The notes under the pieces were generated by a model. The model was given only the letters and a program-made list of their open reading frames with translations. It had not been told where the DNA came from and ran no database searches. Below, piece by piece: positions 24,383 through 33,573 of a stretch of 64,000 bases of DNA (position 1 is its first letter; each line of letters starts with the position of its first letter). The translations under genes were made by a program, and so were the position numbers. This stretch comes from Aphodosoma sp045631465 (GTDB lineage: Bacteria; Bacteroidota; Bacteroidia; Bacteroidales; Paludibacteraceae). Location: contig JAZQUV010000033.1 in NCBI GenBank assembly GCA_045631465.1, positions 1 through 64,000 of the forward strand, given 5' to 3'.

Positions 24383-25651
24383 ATGAAGATACTAGCTACT
24401 AGCGATTGGCATTTAGGCAATATGTTCCATGGCAACGACCGATTAAACGAACATAAACATTTTTTCAATTGGTTACTTGATACTATATCTCAGCAACAAC
24501 CCGATGCTCTATTGATAGCTGGAGATGTTTTCGACAATAACAACCCTTCAGCTGCTGCCCAATCTGCATATTACAATTTCTTAGCAAAAGCCAATAAAAT
24601 ATCTCCAGAACTACATATTATCATCACTGCAGGAAATCACGATTCTGCTAATAGATTAGAGGCTCCACGTGCTATACTCACCTCTATGAACATGGAAGTT
24701 AGGGGCAGTGTAAAACGCTATTGGAAAACAGACAATGAAAACAAAGGCAATTGGGAAATAGATTATGATGACCTAATTATTCCAATAAAAAACAATAATA
24801 ATGAAGAAGTAATCATTTTAGCCGTACCATATTTACGAAATGACATAATTCAAAATACAAACTATTCAAATGGTGTAACTAAATTCTTAAAAGAACTTAC
24901 CGACAAAGCACACATTCTACATCCAAATAAAACCTTAATAATGATGGCTCACATGTATGCTAAAGGAGCAGATATTGCCTCAAAAGATGCAAGTGAAAAA
25001 ATAATGATTGGTGGCATGGAAGAAGTGAATATGGAAAATTGGGAAAATCATCCTGATTACCTAACTTGTGGACATATACACAAACGACAACACATTTGGA
25101 ATACCAATTGGGCTCGATATACTGGTAGCATTCTGCCTATGTCGTTCGTAGAAAAAGATTATGACCACGGCATTGATTGCATAACTATAAATAAAGACAA
25201 AACCATTAAGGTTGAAAAATTAAACTACCAACCTCAACACAAACTACGCATCATACCAGAAAACGATGAAGAATTGACATTTACAAAACTCAAAAAATTA
25301 ATTGACAAAGAACTTACTAATCGTACAAACGAAGCCCTCAATCCCGAAACATTCGATTATGTAGCTCTAAAAATAAAATTAGACAAAATCAACACCAACG
25401 AAATCAAAGAATTAGAAAATTTAGTAAATTCTAAGAATGCAGTATTATGCAAAATCCAAAAAATAAATACACAAATAAATGTTAGAACAATAATAGGCAA
25501 CCAACAAATGACCAGTATAGAAGACATACTCAATCGCGCCCCTATAGAAACCCTAAAAGAAGCCTATATAATAAAACATAAAATCGAAATGAACGATCAA
25601 CAAATAGATATGCTCAACGAATTAATAAACAATATAAATCTCACTAAATAA
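24383..25651 (+). CDS. sbcD: Exonuclease SbcCD subunit D
   Basis: 422 residues, Mre11-like nuclease of the SbcCD complex that opens hairpins and trims protein-blocked DNA ends. Metallophosphoesterase motifs are in order: SDWHLGN, AGDVFDNNNPS, AGNHDS, MMAHMYAKG and CGHIHKRQ. The C-terminal capping and SbcC-binding helices follow. It precedes sbcC by 8 nt. Confidence 0.95.
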   Translation: MKILATSDWHLGNMFHGNDRLNEHKHFFNWLLDTISQQQPDALLIAGDVFDNNNPSAAAQSAYYNFLAKANKISPELHIIITAGNHDSANRLEAPRAILTSMNMEVRGSVKRYWKTDNENKGNWEIDYDDLIIPIKNNNNEEVIILAVPYLRNDIIQNTNYSNGVTKFLKELTDKAHILHPNKTLIMMAHMYAKGADIASKDASEKIMIGGMEEVNMENWENHPDYLTCGHIHKRQHIWNTNWARYTGSILPMSFVEKDYDHGIDCITINKDKTIKVEKLNYQPQHKLRIIPENDEELTFTKLKKLIDKELTNRTNEALNPETFDYVALKIKLDKINTNEIKELENLVNSKNAVLCKIQKINTQINVRTIIGNQQMTSIEDILNRAPIETLKEAYIIKHKIEMNDQQIDMLNELINNINLTK

Positions 25652-25659
25652 AAAATAAT

Positions 25660-28600
25660 ATGAAACTAATAAAACTTGAAATACTAAATCTTGCATCACT
25701 CGACAAACAAGATGGTGAGATTATCAACTTCGAAGAAGGCGCATTAAAAGATGCTACTATTTTTAGTATCGTAGGTCCAACTGGTAGTGGCAAATCAACC
25801 ATCCTTGATGCTATATGCTTAGCCCTTTACAATAGAGCACCAAGATATCCACGCGAAAGCGGAAAGAGTGGTAAAAAAATTGAAATATATGGCGAATCAG
25901 AAGAAGTGAAAAAAAATAGAATTGCGACAGATGACTGCCGAAATATTCTCTCTCGTGGAAAAAAAATAGGATACAGTAAACTTACATTTCTTGCTAATAA
26001 CGGCTTACTATATCGAGCAGAATGGCATGTAAAATTCAATATAAAAAATTATGCTCCCACAGAAACTCTACTATATAAAATAAACACTTCTGGCGAAGAA
26101 GTAGTTGATTGGAATACTCTTGAACAGATTATCGGACTCGACTACGACCAATTCTTGCGCACTGTACTGCTTGCACAAGGTTCATTCGCTAACTTCTTGA
26201 CAGCTAAAAAAGAGGAACGTTGTGCTCTATTGGAAAAACTTGTAGGTAGTGAAGAGTTATACTCTACTATTTCTAACGAAATCAAAGCACGAAAAGATGC
26301 TGTAAAAGAACGCTTCGACACAATATCAGCCTCTGTTGCAGGCATCGAACAAAACATACTTCCTGACGTTGACTTAGAAAACCTAATCAACGAAATTAAT
26401 CGTCTTGAGAGTTCTCAAAAGAATTTAGACTCAAGATTAAAACAAATCGAAAATGAATTAAAATGGTATGACGATGAAAAAGATAAATCTGACGAAGTTG
26501 CCAAATGTCTATACAACGACGAAAAAGCTACTGCTGCCCTCAAAGAAATTGAAGAGGACATCAAACTATTGTCTCGCTTCGACAGTGTCCAACCTGCATT
26601 AGACCTATTGCGCGATATCAATGATTTAGAAGATAATATTAAATCCAACAACCAAACTATCGCCGAAAAAAGAGAAGATGAAAAGAAAAAAAAATCTGAT
26701 AAAGACACAAAAAACACAGAACTTAACAATCTAAAAAACATAGCAAAAACTGCGGAAGAGAAACAAGAAAAATTTGCTCCTATCATTGCCAAGGCTCGCA
26801 CCATAAAAGGTCAGATTACCGAAGCGGAAAAACACCTTAAAGACATACAAAAACAACAACAAAAGGTCCAAGAAGAAAAAACTAAAGCCAACGATAAATT
26901 ATCTCAAAATAAGACTAATATTGAACTTAATAGTAATGCTATTGACTCAGCTACTAAACAATTCAATATGACTAATGAGCAAATCCAACAACAACTCGAT
27001 GAACTATCCAAAGCTCAAACTAATGCCGAAAAAAATCTCAAAGACGAACGCGCTAAAATAGAAGGTATAGATGCCGACAAACTACTGCAAGACAAAAACT
27101 TAGCAAATCAAAAACTCAACTATACAAAAGATGCTAAAGCGTTCATAGAACAATACGAGTCAAACAATACCGAAACGAACCAAAAAAAACAAGAAAAACA
27201 ACAACTCGAAGATGAAAACAAACGTCTAGTCGAACAACTCAACGTCTTAGCTATCGGAGATTTAGAACAACAATACAACGCAGTTCGCGATGCCTACACA
27301 CTGATTACAAGCGAAAACTGGGCACAACATCGCACTCGACTCAAGTCTGACGAACCATGTCCGCTATGTGGAGCCATTCATCACCCCTATTGCGACGATA
27401 TAGCTAAAGTAGAAAACATATCACACGAACTCAAAGATTTATGTGACTCAATAGAACAAAAACTCAACGAACAGAAAGACAATCAGACTAAATGGCAAAA
27501 ACAAAAAAGCAATAATGATGGCATATTATTAGGTCTTGAATCACAGTTGACAAAACTACACAAATCTCTTGCCGAGACTAAAGAGAAATGGGAACAACTG
27601 CACACTACATTCTCCGCAATTCAATCCTACTCTATTCACGACAAAGCATCCATCGAGACGCTAATGATTCAATTCCAAAATGAATTAGAGATTGCCGATA
27701 CTGCTCTATCTGATTACAACAACACACACAAAGAGATTGAACGACTTCAAAAACTCAAAGATGAGGCAGATAAAACACTAGCTGACTACAAAACCGAATC
27801 AGAAGAACGACTCAAAAAACTTCAAACTAAAATTGATCAACTCAATGAGGAAAATGTGCGTCTTACCACAGCAACTCCTATGCTCGAAGATCAATTGCAA
27901 AAGAAAACTGAAGACCTACTCTCTATCACCGACGAAGTAAATAAACAACAAGAGAGCCTTCAATCACTCAACAATCAATTAAAGGATATGCTTCAAGACA
28001 AAGATCCTGATACCTTTGAACGAGAATTAAAAACTAAAACCGAACAGGCAAAAGGTAATGTAGAAGCAAAAGAAAAAGAAATTCAAGGTATAGTTGAGTC
28101 GCTCAAAAAACTCGAGGGCGAACTCTCAACTCTCCAAGACCAATTGACTCTAAAACAAAACGAACTTGCTCAAACCAACACCTCACTTACCGATTGGATT
28201 AATCACTATAATCTTAGCAATCCTACTATAACGCTCGACGATATATCTGCGATATATCACTCAAATTGTGATTGGAATAGTATTCGCGAGAAAAAGGAAA
28301 CTTTACAAGACAACAAAACATCTACAGCTACTCTACTTGCCAATGCTCAAAAAGAACATGAAGAACATCAAGCAAGCAAACCACAAAAAACTCACGACGA
28401 ACTACTTCTAGAGCAAGAAACACTAAAACAACAATACGACAAAGACAAATTACTCGAGGTTGATGCCAAGGCAAAAAAGAAAAATCACGATAATGCACAA
28501 AAAGAACTTGGTTCAGAAGCTCAAAAACTACAACTCGTAAAAGACGCAAACGATAATTGGTCAAAAATTTACGATGCCATTGGTAGCGAAGGAAAAACAT

Positions 28601-29055
28601 TACGCAATATTGCACAATGTTATACACTAAAATTTTTAGTTGAATTTGCTAACGCCGAAATTCGTAAATTTAACAGTCGTTATGAACTTGTTCATGTAGA
28701 AAACTCATTAGGCATTCAAGTTATTGACCACGACCGCGCCGATGATATTCGCGATACAACTACTCTTTCCGGCGGAGAAACATTTATTGTAAGTTTAGGT
28801 CTTGCGCTTGGTCTATCTGCTCTATCTTCTCGCAATGTGTCATTTGACAACTTATTTATTGATGAAGGATTTGGTACTCTTGACCCTGATGCTTTAGCAT
28901 CTGTAATAGATTCACTTGCAATGCTACAAACTCATCAAGGCAAAAAGGTAGGCGTAATTAGCCATACCGACACAATGAGTGAACGTATAAGTACACAAAT
29001 TTGCGTCAGAAAAAAAGGAAACTCAGGTAGTAGTTATATTGAAATTCACTCATAA
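25660..29055 (+). CDS. sbcC: Exonuclease SbcCD subunit C
   Basis: 1131 residues, Rad50-like ATPase. Walker A GPTGSGKST is at residues 39-47. Two long coiled-coil arms (about residues 200-560 and 590-960) flank a zinc hook CPLC (Cys567 and Cys570). The ABC signature LSGGETF and Walker B LFIDEGFGTLD are in the C-terminal lobe. Works with SbcD encoded just upstream in repair of replication-fork breaks and palindromes. Confidence 0.96.
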   Translation: MKLIKLEILNLASLDKQDGEIINFEEGALKDATIFSIVGPTGSGKSTILDAICLALYNRAPRYPRESGKSGKKIEIYGESEEVKKNRIATDDCRNILSRGKKIGYSKLTFLANNGLLYRAEWHVKFNIKNYAPTETLLYKINTSGEEVVDWNTLEQIIGLDYDQFLRTVLLAQGSFANFLTAKKEERCALLEKLVGSEELYSTISNEIKARKDAVKERFDTISASVAGIEQNILPDVDLENLINEINRLESSQKNLDSRLKQIENELKWYDDEKDKSDEVAKCLYNDEKATAALKEIEEDIKLLSRFDSVQPALDLLRDINDLEDNIKSNNQTIAEKREDEKKKKSDKDTKNTELNNLKNIAKTAEEKQEKFAPIIAKARTIKGQITEAEKHLKDIQKQQQKVQEEKTKANDKLSQNKTNIELNSNAIDSATKQFNMTNEQIQQQLDELSKAQTNAEKNLKDERAKIEGIDADKLLQDKNLANQKLNYTKDAKAFIEQYESNNTETNQKKQEKQQLEDENKRLVEQLNVLAIGDLEQQYNAVRDAYTLITSENWAQHRTRLKSDEPCPLCGAIHHPYCDDIAKVENISHELKDLCDSIEQKLNEQKDNQTKWQKQKSNNDGILLGLESQLTKLHKSLAETKEKWEQLHTTFSAIQSYSIHDKASIETLMIQFQNELEIADTALSDYNNTHKEIERLQKLKDEADKTLADYKTESEERLKKLQTKIDQLNEENVRLTTATPMLEDQLQKKTEDLLSITDEVNKQQESLQSLNNQLKDMLQDKDPDTFERELKTKTEQAKGNVEAKEKEIQGIVESLKKLEGELSTLQDQLTLKQNELAQTNTSLTDWINHYNLSNPTITLDDISAIYHSNCDWNSIREKKETLQDNKTSTATLLANAQKEHEEHQASKPQKTHDELLLEQETLKQQYDKDKLLEVDAKAKKKNHDNAQKELGSEAQKLQLVKDANDNWSKIYDAIGSEGKTLRNIAQCYTLKFLVEFANAEIRKFNSRYELVHVENSLGIQVIDHDRADDIRDTTTLSGGETFIVSLGLALGLSALSSRNVSFDNLFIDEGFGTLDPDALASVIDSLAMLQTHQGKKVGVISHTDTMSERISTQICVRKKGNSGSSYIEIHS

Positions 29056-29070
29056 ACCACAAACTTCTAC

Positions 29071-29107
29071 AAAAAAGGATAATACCACATGGCATTATCC
29101 TTTTTTT
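29071..29107 (+). terminator. Terminator of sbcDC
   Basis: AAAAAAGGATAAT pairs with ATTATCCTTTTTT around an 11-nt loop, ending in a T run, 16 nt after the sbcC stop. Confidence 0.85.
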
Positions 29108-29244
29108 ATCAATGTCAAAATAGAATAAAATCATTTAGAACAAGATACTATCGCACATACAAAATTACCACAAAGTAAACATGTTTTTTTCAAAATTATT
29201 TATTTTTGGTCTATAGATTAAATTTTATTATATCGTAAAAAAGT

Positions 29245-29463
29245 CTAATACAACTCTATTTTCAATTTGTGATTAAAATGCATATCTATACTTCTTAAAA
29301 TCTGCAAATAATCTTTATAATTACCTTCTTTACGAATATACTGTGACTCTCCTATTTTTTGATATATCTTTTCTCTCCCGTAAGGAATATACTTTACTAA
29401 AAAATATTCGTCTCTCATTCTAGATTTAAATCCAAAAACTTCTTCAAATCCATAAAAATTCAC
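29245..29463 (-). CDS. Small orphan ORF, possible gene remnant
   Basis: 72 codons starting only with GTG; the frame stays open about 21 nt further upstream without an ATG. The translation is tyrosine- and charge-rich (EYFLVKYIPYGREKIYQK) and looks protein-like rather than random, as if it were the C-terminal end of a longer protein whose 5' part is lost. No family recognised and no promoter seen. It could also be non-coding. Confidence 0.35.
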   Translation of the reverse strand: MNFYGFEEVFGFKSRMRDEYFLVKYIPYGREKIYQKIGESQYIRKEGNYKDYLQILRSIDMHFNHKLKIELY

Positions 29464-29504
29464 AACAGATATATTTTCACTAATTTATTTATGGTTATTT
29501 ATTA

Positions 29505-30068
29505 TTATTTTTTGAGATTTGCTAGGTTGATAATTTGCTGTGGGATAAAGATAAATGGATAGTAGTCTTGATAATATTCAAAACCTAATTCGTCGCATTC
29601 GTACTCTGTGTCGTATAGTTCGTAGAACAAATTATGTATGTCCTCAAAAGGTGCGGTGTCGACATAGTGGCGATACCAATTCCAAAATCTGCTTAAAAAC
29701 TCATCTTCTTTTACTTTTTGAGTCTCTTCATTTTTTTCGTCAAAATAACTATCTTTGAAACCGCAATTCAGTCTGCAATAGTCAATCAATTCGTCGGTGT
29801 CGACATCCCATCCATCAGCGAATATAAACTCACGCATATCATACCCAGACACAGCATTGTGCAACATTACTACAATCTCATCACGAAGCAATTTATAAAT
29901 ATCAGGATGTGACGTTTCAACGTCAAGTTCCTCAATATCCGTTGTCTGCTTTTCACGGATAAGTGCTACGAGTGTTTCTACATATTCGTTTGGCATTTCA
30001 AATTCTCCATAAACATCGGTTGGTGTGTCCAAATAAATAAAAATTTTTTCGTCGACTGTTATTTTCAT
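29505..30068 (-). CDS. Hypothetical acidic protein
   Basis: 187 residues, strongly acidic, with no signal peptide, membrane span or recognised domain. The first half has a regular alternating pattern (KITVDEKIFIYLD, then EYVETLVALIREK); the second half is rich in Tyr, Phe and Asp (FWNWYRHYVDTAPFEDIHNLFYELYD). Coding status is supported by the single uninterrupted ATG-started frame and normal amino acid make-up. Acidic orphans beside repeats are often immunity or anti-defence proteins, but nothing here establishes that. Confidence 0.65.
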   Translation of the reverse strand: MKITVDEKIFIYLDTPTDVYGEFEMPNEYVETLVALIREKQTTDIEELDVETSHPDIYKLLRDEIVVMLHNAVSGYDMREFIFADGWDVDTDELIDYCRLNCGFKDSYFDEKNEETQKVKEDEFLSRFWNWYRHYVDTAPFEDIHNLFYELYDTEYECDELGFEYYQDYYPFIFIPQQIINLANLKK

Positions 30069-30462
30069 AGTGTTTTGGGGTGTTTAATTTATGTGGTTTA
30101 AAACTCTTGCGAATATAGTTATTTTATCGTGATTTGCCAAACAAAATTCGGACTATTTTTTTATGTTTTGCAACATGTTTTAAATAATGCAAAAGTATGA
30201 CATAAAACTTGCGAATTTACGAAGTTGCGAAGTGTTTATTTGTGGTCTACCCTGTCTTTGCCTTTTATTGAATATTTTTCTAAAAAAATAGATATTTTTC
30301 TTTTCAAAGTGCAAAGTTACACCCCAAAATTGACAACTTCTGTCAAAGTTGAAAATATTTTCATTTTTTTGTTATTTTTTTTATTAGTCGCTAATTTATA
30401 GGCTTTTGTATTCTGAAATAGCCCAAAATTTAAACAATAGAACATAGATACCCAGCCCATTT
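30069..30462. other. AT-rich intergenic stretch
   Basis: About 390 nt between the acidic orphan gene and the dyad repeat at 30463. I see poly-T tracts and TTTTTT/AAAAAA runs but no gene, RNA motif or convincing promoter. Confidence 0.6.
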
Positions 30463-30576
30463 CGCAGTTGTATTTTGCGTCTTGCGTCTTGCGCTATCTT
30501 AACAAATCTACTGATTTACACTAATTTACACACAAAAAAAAAAAAACGCAAAAGCGCAAAGCGCAAAACTGCAAAT
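30463..30576. repeat. Dyad of TTGCG-type tandem repeats
   Basis: The left arm (30463-30495) is repeats of TTGCGTC; the right arm (30545-30576) is repeats of GCGCAAA. They are complementary over about 25 positions, including the outer GCAGTT/AACTGC, with an AT-rich loop between. Same architecture as the V-ATPase spacers. Confidence 0.75.
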
Positions 30577-30626
30577 TATATATTTTTATACAATTAAATA
30601 CTTAATGATTAAAAATTGGAAACAAA

Positions 30627-30722
30627 AATACACACTCTCATTGTGTATTGATTGTGACTGTTTTCTTGCTTGAAGGTTGCTTGAAGGTTGCTGTTGGGTA
30701 GTACACAATGAGAGTGTGTATT
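30627..30722. repeat. 96-bp element with perfect 21-bp inverted repeats
   Basis: Arms 30627-30647 and 30702-30722 are perfect inverted repeats (ATACACACTCTCATTGTGTA and complement, plus one pair). Each arm is itself an interrupted palindrome, TACACA...TGTGTA. The interior carries TGAAGGTTGCTTGAAGGTTG, the complement of the core shared with the 105-bp elements. A related copy is at 46059-46163. Confidence 0.85.
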
Positions 30723-30738
30723 CATGATGCATTCTAAA

Positions 30739-30781
30739 GGTATTTTGGAAGTATCTTGGAGGTATCTTGGAGGTATCTTGA
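30739..30781. repeat. Four tandem 11-bp units
   Basis: Unit GGTATCTTGGA repeated nearly four times (GGTATTTTGGA, AGTATCTTGGA, GGTATCTTGGA, GGTATCTTGA). Confidence 0.85.
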
Positions 30782-30850
30782 AAATAAATTTTTCAAAAAA
30801 AATTGAAATTAGTTTGATTATTGTCAAAAGTTGTCAAATTGATATTGTAA

Positions 30851-31027
30851 ATTTGCACCCGAAAAAGATTTTTCCGCGTCATTAATCCAGAAGACAAACA
30901 TTATGCAGGCAAATACGCACCACAATTGCATGCCTACAAACAAGCTATTGAAACTGCTGGTATTACTATATTTGATTCACTGATATACTACTCTATTCAA
31001 GGTAGCATTGTGCGCCTAAAAATTTAG
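30851..31027 (+). pseudogene. Remnant of a PD-(D/E)XK / RecB-like nuclease C-terminus
   Basis: An open frame with no start codon, closed by TAG at 31025-31027. It encodes NPEDKHYAGKYAPQLHAYK followed by QAIETAG, then DSLIYYSIQGSIVRL. The KYxxQLxAYxxAxExAG pattern is the motif III helix of RecB-family nuclease domains, and the last strand also fits. The active-site Asp and ExK motifs should lie upstream, but a stop precedes the frame and the sequence there is AT-rich non-coding. I read it as the last ~50 codons of a decayed nuclease gene. Confidence 0.5.
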
Positions 31028-31108
31028 GAGTAAAATAGATAAATGACCATAGAATCTGACTTAAAGTTTACCTTTTTTGTAGCTATTTCATATGTCATTT
31101 TTTTTTCG

Positions 31109-31166
31109 TATCTTTGCAAGTTATTCGAAATATGAATTATAATTTAGTATTTTCACTATAACTTTG
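31109..31166 (+). promoter_or_regulatory. Two -7 elements before tgt
   Basis: TATCTTTG at 31109-31116 and TAACTTTG at 31159-31166. The first has a weak -33 match (TTTC at 31086-31089); the second has none but lies 17 nt before the tgt ATG. Confidence 0.45.
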
Positions 31167-31183
31167 CAAATTGAAAACGATTT

Positions 31184-32314
31184 ATGGACTTCAAACTATT
31201 ACATACCGACCCCTACTCTTCTGCGCGTGCTGGTATTATTACCACCGACCACGGACAAATCGAAACTCCTATATTTATGCCTGTTGGCACTGTGGCTTCG
31301 GTCAAAGGCGTACACATCAAAGAGGTAAAAGAAGACATCCAAGCACAAATCATTCTTGGCAACACATATCACCTATATCTTCGCCCTGGTCTCGATATAC
31401 TCGAAAAAGCAGGTGGATTGCATAAATTTAATGGTTGGGATCGTCCTATTCTCACTGATAGTGGTGGCTTTCAGGTATTTTCGCTTGCTGACAATCGCAA
31501 ACTCACCGAAGAAGGTGCTATATTCCGCTCACACATCGATGGGTCGAAACACTTTTTCACGCCTGAAAATGTGGTTGATATTCAACGTACTATTGGTGCC
31601 GACATCATGATGGCTTTCGACGAATGTACGCCTGGTACTGCCGACTATCGCTATGCCAAAAACTCGATGGAGCGTACTCACCGCTGGCTCAAACGTGGAC
31701 TCGAACACTTCGATGCTACGCCTGACAAATATGGCTACAAACAAACGTTCTTCCCTATCGTGCAAGGTTGTGTCTATCCCGAACTTCGTCGCGAATCTGC
31801 CAAATTCATTGCCGACCAAGGTCGCGAGGGTAATGCTATTGGCGGACTTGCTGTAGGCGAACCTACTGAGAAAATGTACGAAATGATTGAGGTGGTGAAT
31901 GATATATTGCCAAAAGACCGTCCAAGATATTTGATGGGCGTTGGCACACCAGCCAATTTGCTCGAAGGCATCGAACGTGGAGTGGATATGTTCGACTGCG
32001 TAATGCCTACACGCAATGGTCGTAATGGTATGCTATTCACTCGCAACGGCATCATGAATATGAAAAACAAAAAATGGGCTGACGACTTCTCGCCTATCGA
32101 CCCAGAAAGTGACTGCTTTGTAGACCTACAATACTCAAAAGCATACTTGCGCCACCTATTCGTGAGTCAAGAACTTTTGGCTATGCAAATTGCTTCAATT
32201 CACAACCTTGCATTCTATCTATGGCTCGTGAAAGAGGCTCGTAAACATATTATTGCTGGCGATTTCCACACTTGGAAACCTATGATGCTTGAACACGTGA
32301 CACGACGTTTATAA
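31184..32314 (+). CDS. tgt: tRNA-guanine transglycosylase (Tgt)
   Basis: 376 residues. Exchanges guanine 34 for queuine or its precursor in tRNAs with GUN anticodons. The catalytic regions are intact: DSGGFQVFSL and FDCVMPTRNGRNG with the nucleophilic Asp. The zinc site is degenerate: where E. coli has ECDCYTC, this protein has ESDCFVD, keeping one cysteine plus the later His in IASIHNL. It may fold without zinc. Followed by the LptF/G permease on the same strand. Confidence 0.95.
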   Translation: MDFKLLHTDPYSSARAGIITTDHGQIETPIFMPVGTVASVKGVHIKEVKEDIQAQIILGNTYHLYLRPGLDILEKAGGLHKFNGWDRPILTDSGGFQVFSLADNRKLTEEGAIFRSHIDGSKHFFTPENVVDIQRTIGADIMMAFDECTPGTADYRYAKNSMERTHRWLKRGLEHFDATPDKYGYKQTFFPIVQGCVYPELRRESAKFIADQGREGNAIGGLAVGEPTEKMYEMIEVVNDILPKDRPRYLMGVGTPANLLEGIERGVDMFDCVMPTRNGRNGMLFTRNGIMNMKNKKWADDFSPIDPESDCFVDLQYSKAYLRHLFVSQELLAMQIASIHNLAFYLWLVKEARKHIIAGDFHTWKPMMLEHVTRRL

Positions 32315-32429
32315 TAATGAGGAATGGGGAATGGGGAGTGAAAAAATTGTATTCGGATAAATAGGTGTGATCGCCTTAGAAACACAAGACTTTTGGTTAC
32401 TTTTGGTCACAAAAGTAATAGAGAAATTT

Positions 32430-33509
32430 ATGCTAAAACGAATTGATATATATATAATCAAAAAGTATTTGGGTACTTTCTTTTTGTCTATTCTGCTGAT
32501 AATTACAATATCAGTAGTAGTCGACATATCCGAAAAGTTGGACGAATTCATGGACAACAAAGCTCCTCTCAACGAAATCGTGGTCGACTATTACCTCAAT
32601 TTTATCCCATACTTTGCCAATCTATTCACTCCGCTTTTTGCATTTATTTCGGTGATATTCTTCACCTCTAAGATGGCTTACAACACAGAAATTACAGCCA
32701 TTCTTGCAGGAGGTGTAAGTTTCAATAGAATGCTAAGACCATACATTATATCATCCATCATAATTGGCATAATGTCCTTCGTTTTAAGTGGATATATCAT
32801 TCCTCCGGCCAACGAGGTGCGCCTAGCCTTCGAGGATAAATACATAAAAGCTAACAAATCAGAGGTAGCTAGAAATATACAAATGGAAATTGAACCTGGC
32901 GTAATACTCTACATCGAACGCTATGAGGAAAATCGCAATCGTGGCAATAAAGTATCACTAGAAAGATTCGAAGGCAAAACCCTCATCAGTCGCACAACAG
33001 GCAATATAATTGAATGGACCCCACAAGACTCGGTTTGGCACATCAAAAAGTATCTCAAACGAGATTTCAACGGCATCTACGAAACTATCGAAAAAGGTGA
33101 ACAAATTGACACTTTGCTCAACATACACCCATCAGAATTTTTCATTACAGGCACATTAGCACCCCAAATGACTAATATCGAACTCAATAGGCACATCAAC
33201 CGCCAAAAGGCTCGTGGCATGGGTAACACACAAATGTTTGAAGATGAATTACATAAAAGATACTCTAACCCATTCGCTGCTATTATTCTAATGCTTATAG
33301 GAGTGTCTCTATCATCTAAAAAAATCAAAGGAGGCATGGGTCTTCAACTTGGTATAGGTATAGCGCTCAGCGCATTATATATTCTATTCACCACCATATC
33401 AAGTATGTTTGCCATCAAAGGCAATATGCCTGTACTTCTTGCCGTATGGTTACCAAACATACTTTTCCTCTTCATCGGCATCGGACTATATCTAAAAGCA
33501 CCTAAATAA
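32430..33509 (+). CDS. LptF/LptG family permease
   Basis: 359 residues from the ATG at 32430 (MLKRIDIYIIKKYLGTFF); an upstream in-frame ATG at 32367 gives a poor N-terminus. Three membrane spans at each end flank a periplasmic beta-jellyroll domain (about residues 120-260), the layout of the LPS-export ABC permeases LptF/LptG. It would help extract lipopolysaccharide from the inner membrane. Which of the two paralogues it is cannot be decided from sequence alone. Confidence 0.9.
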   Translation: MLKRIDIYIIKKYLGTFFLSILLIITISVVVDISEKLDEFMDNKAPLNEIVVDYYLNFIPYFANLFTPLFAFISVIFFTSKMAYNTEITAILAGGVSFNRMLRPYIISSIIIGIMSFVLSGYIIPPANEVRLAFEDKYIKANKSEVARNIQMEIEPGVILYIERYEENRNRGNKVSLERFEGKTLISRTTGNIIEWTPQDSVWHIKKYLKRDFNGIYETIEKGEQIDTLLNIHPSEFFITGTLAPQMTNIELNRHINRQKARGMGNTQMFEDELHKRYSNPFAAIILMLIGVSLSSKKIKGGMGLQLGIGIALSALYILFTTISSMFAIKGNMPVLLAVWLPNILFLFIGIGLYLKAPK

Positions 33510-33573
33510 AAGACTAAATAACATAAAAACAAAATATTATGTTATTATATCTTAATTCAAAAGAACAAAAAAA

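Noticed and set aside
24383..29055. sbcDC as a phage-defence operon
   Set aside because: Motifs and length match housekeeping SbcCD, with no defence partner.
30628..30721. Possible CRISPR or IS element
   Set aside because: Only two related copies 15 kb apart with no spacers, cas genes or transposase.
30609..30827. 72-codon minus-strand frame
   Set aside because: Spans the inverted-repeat element and the 11-bp tandem repeats; translation is repetitive and not protein-like.
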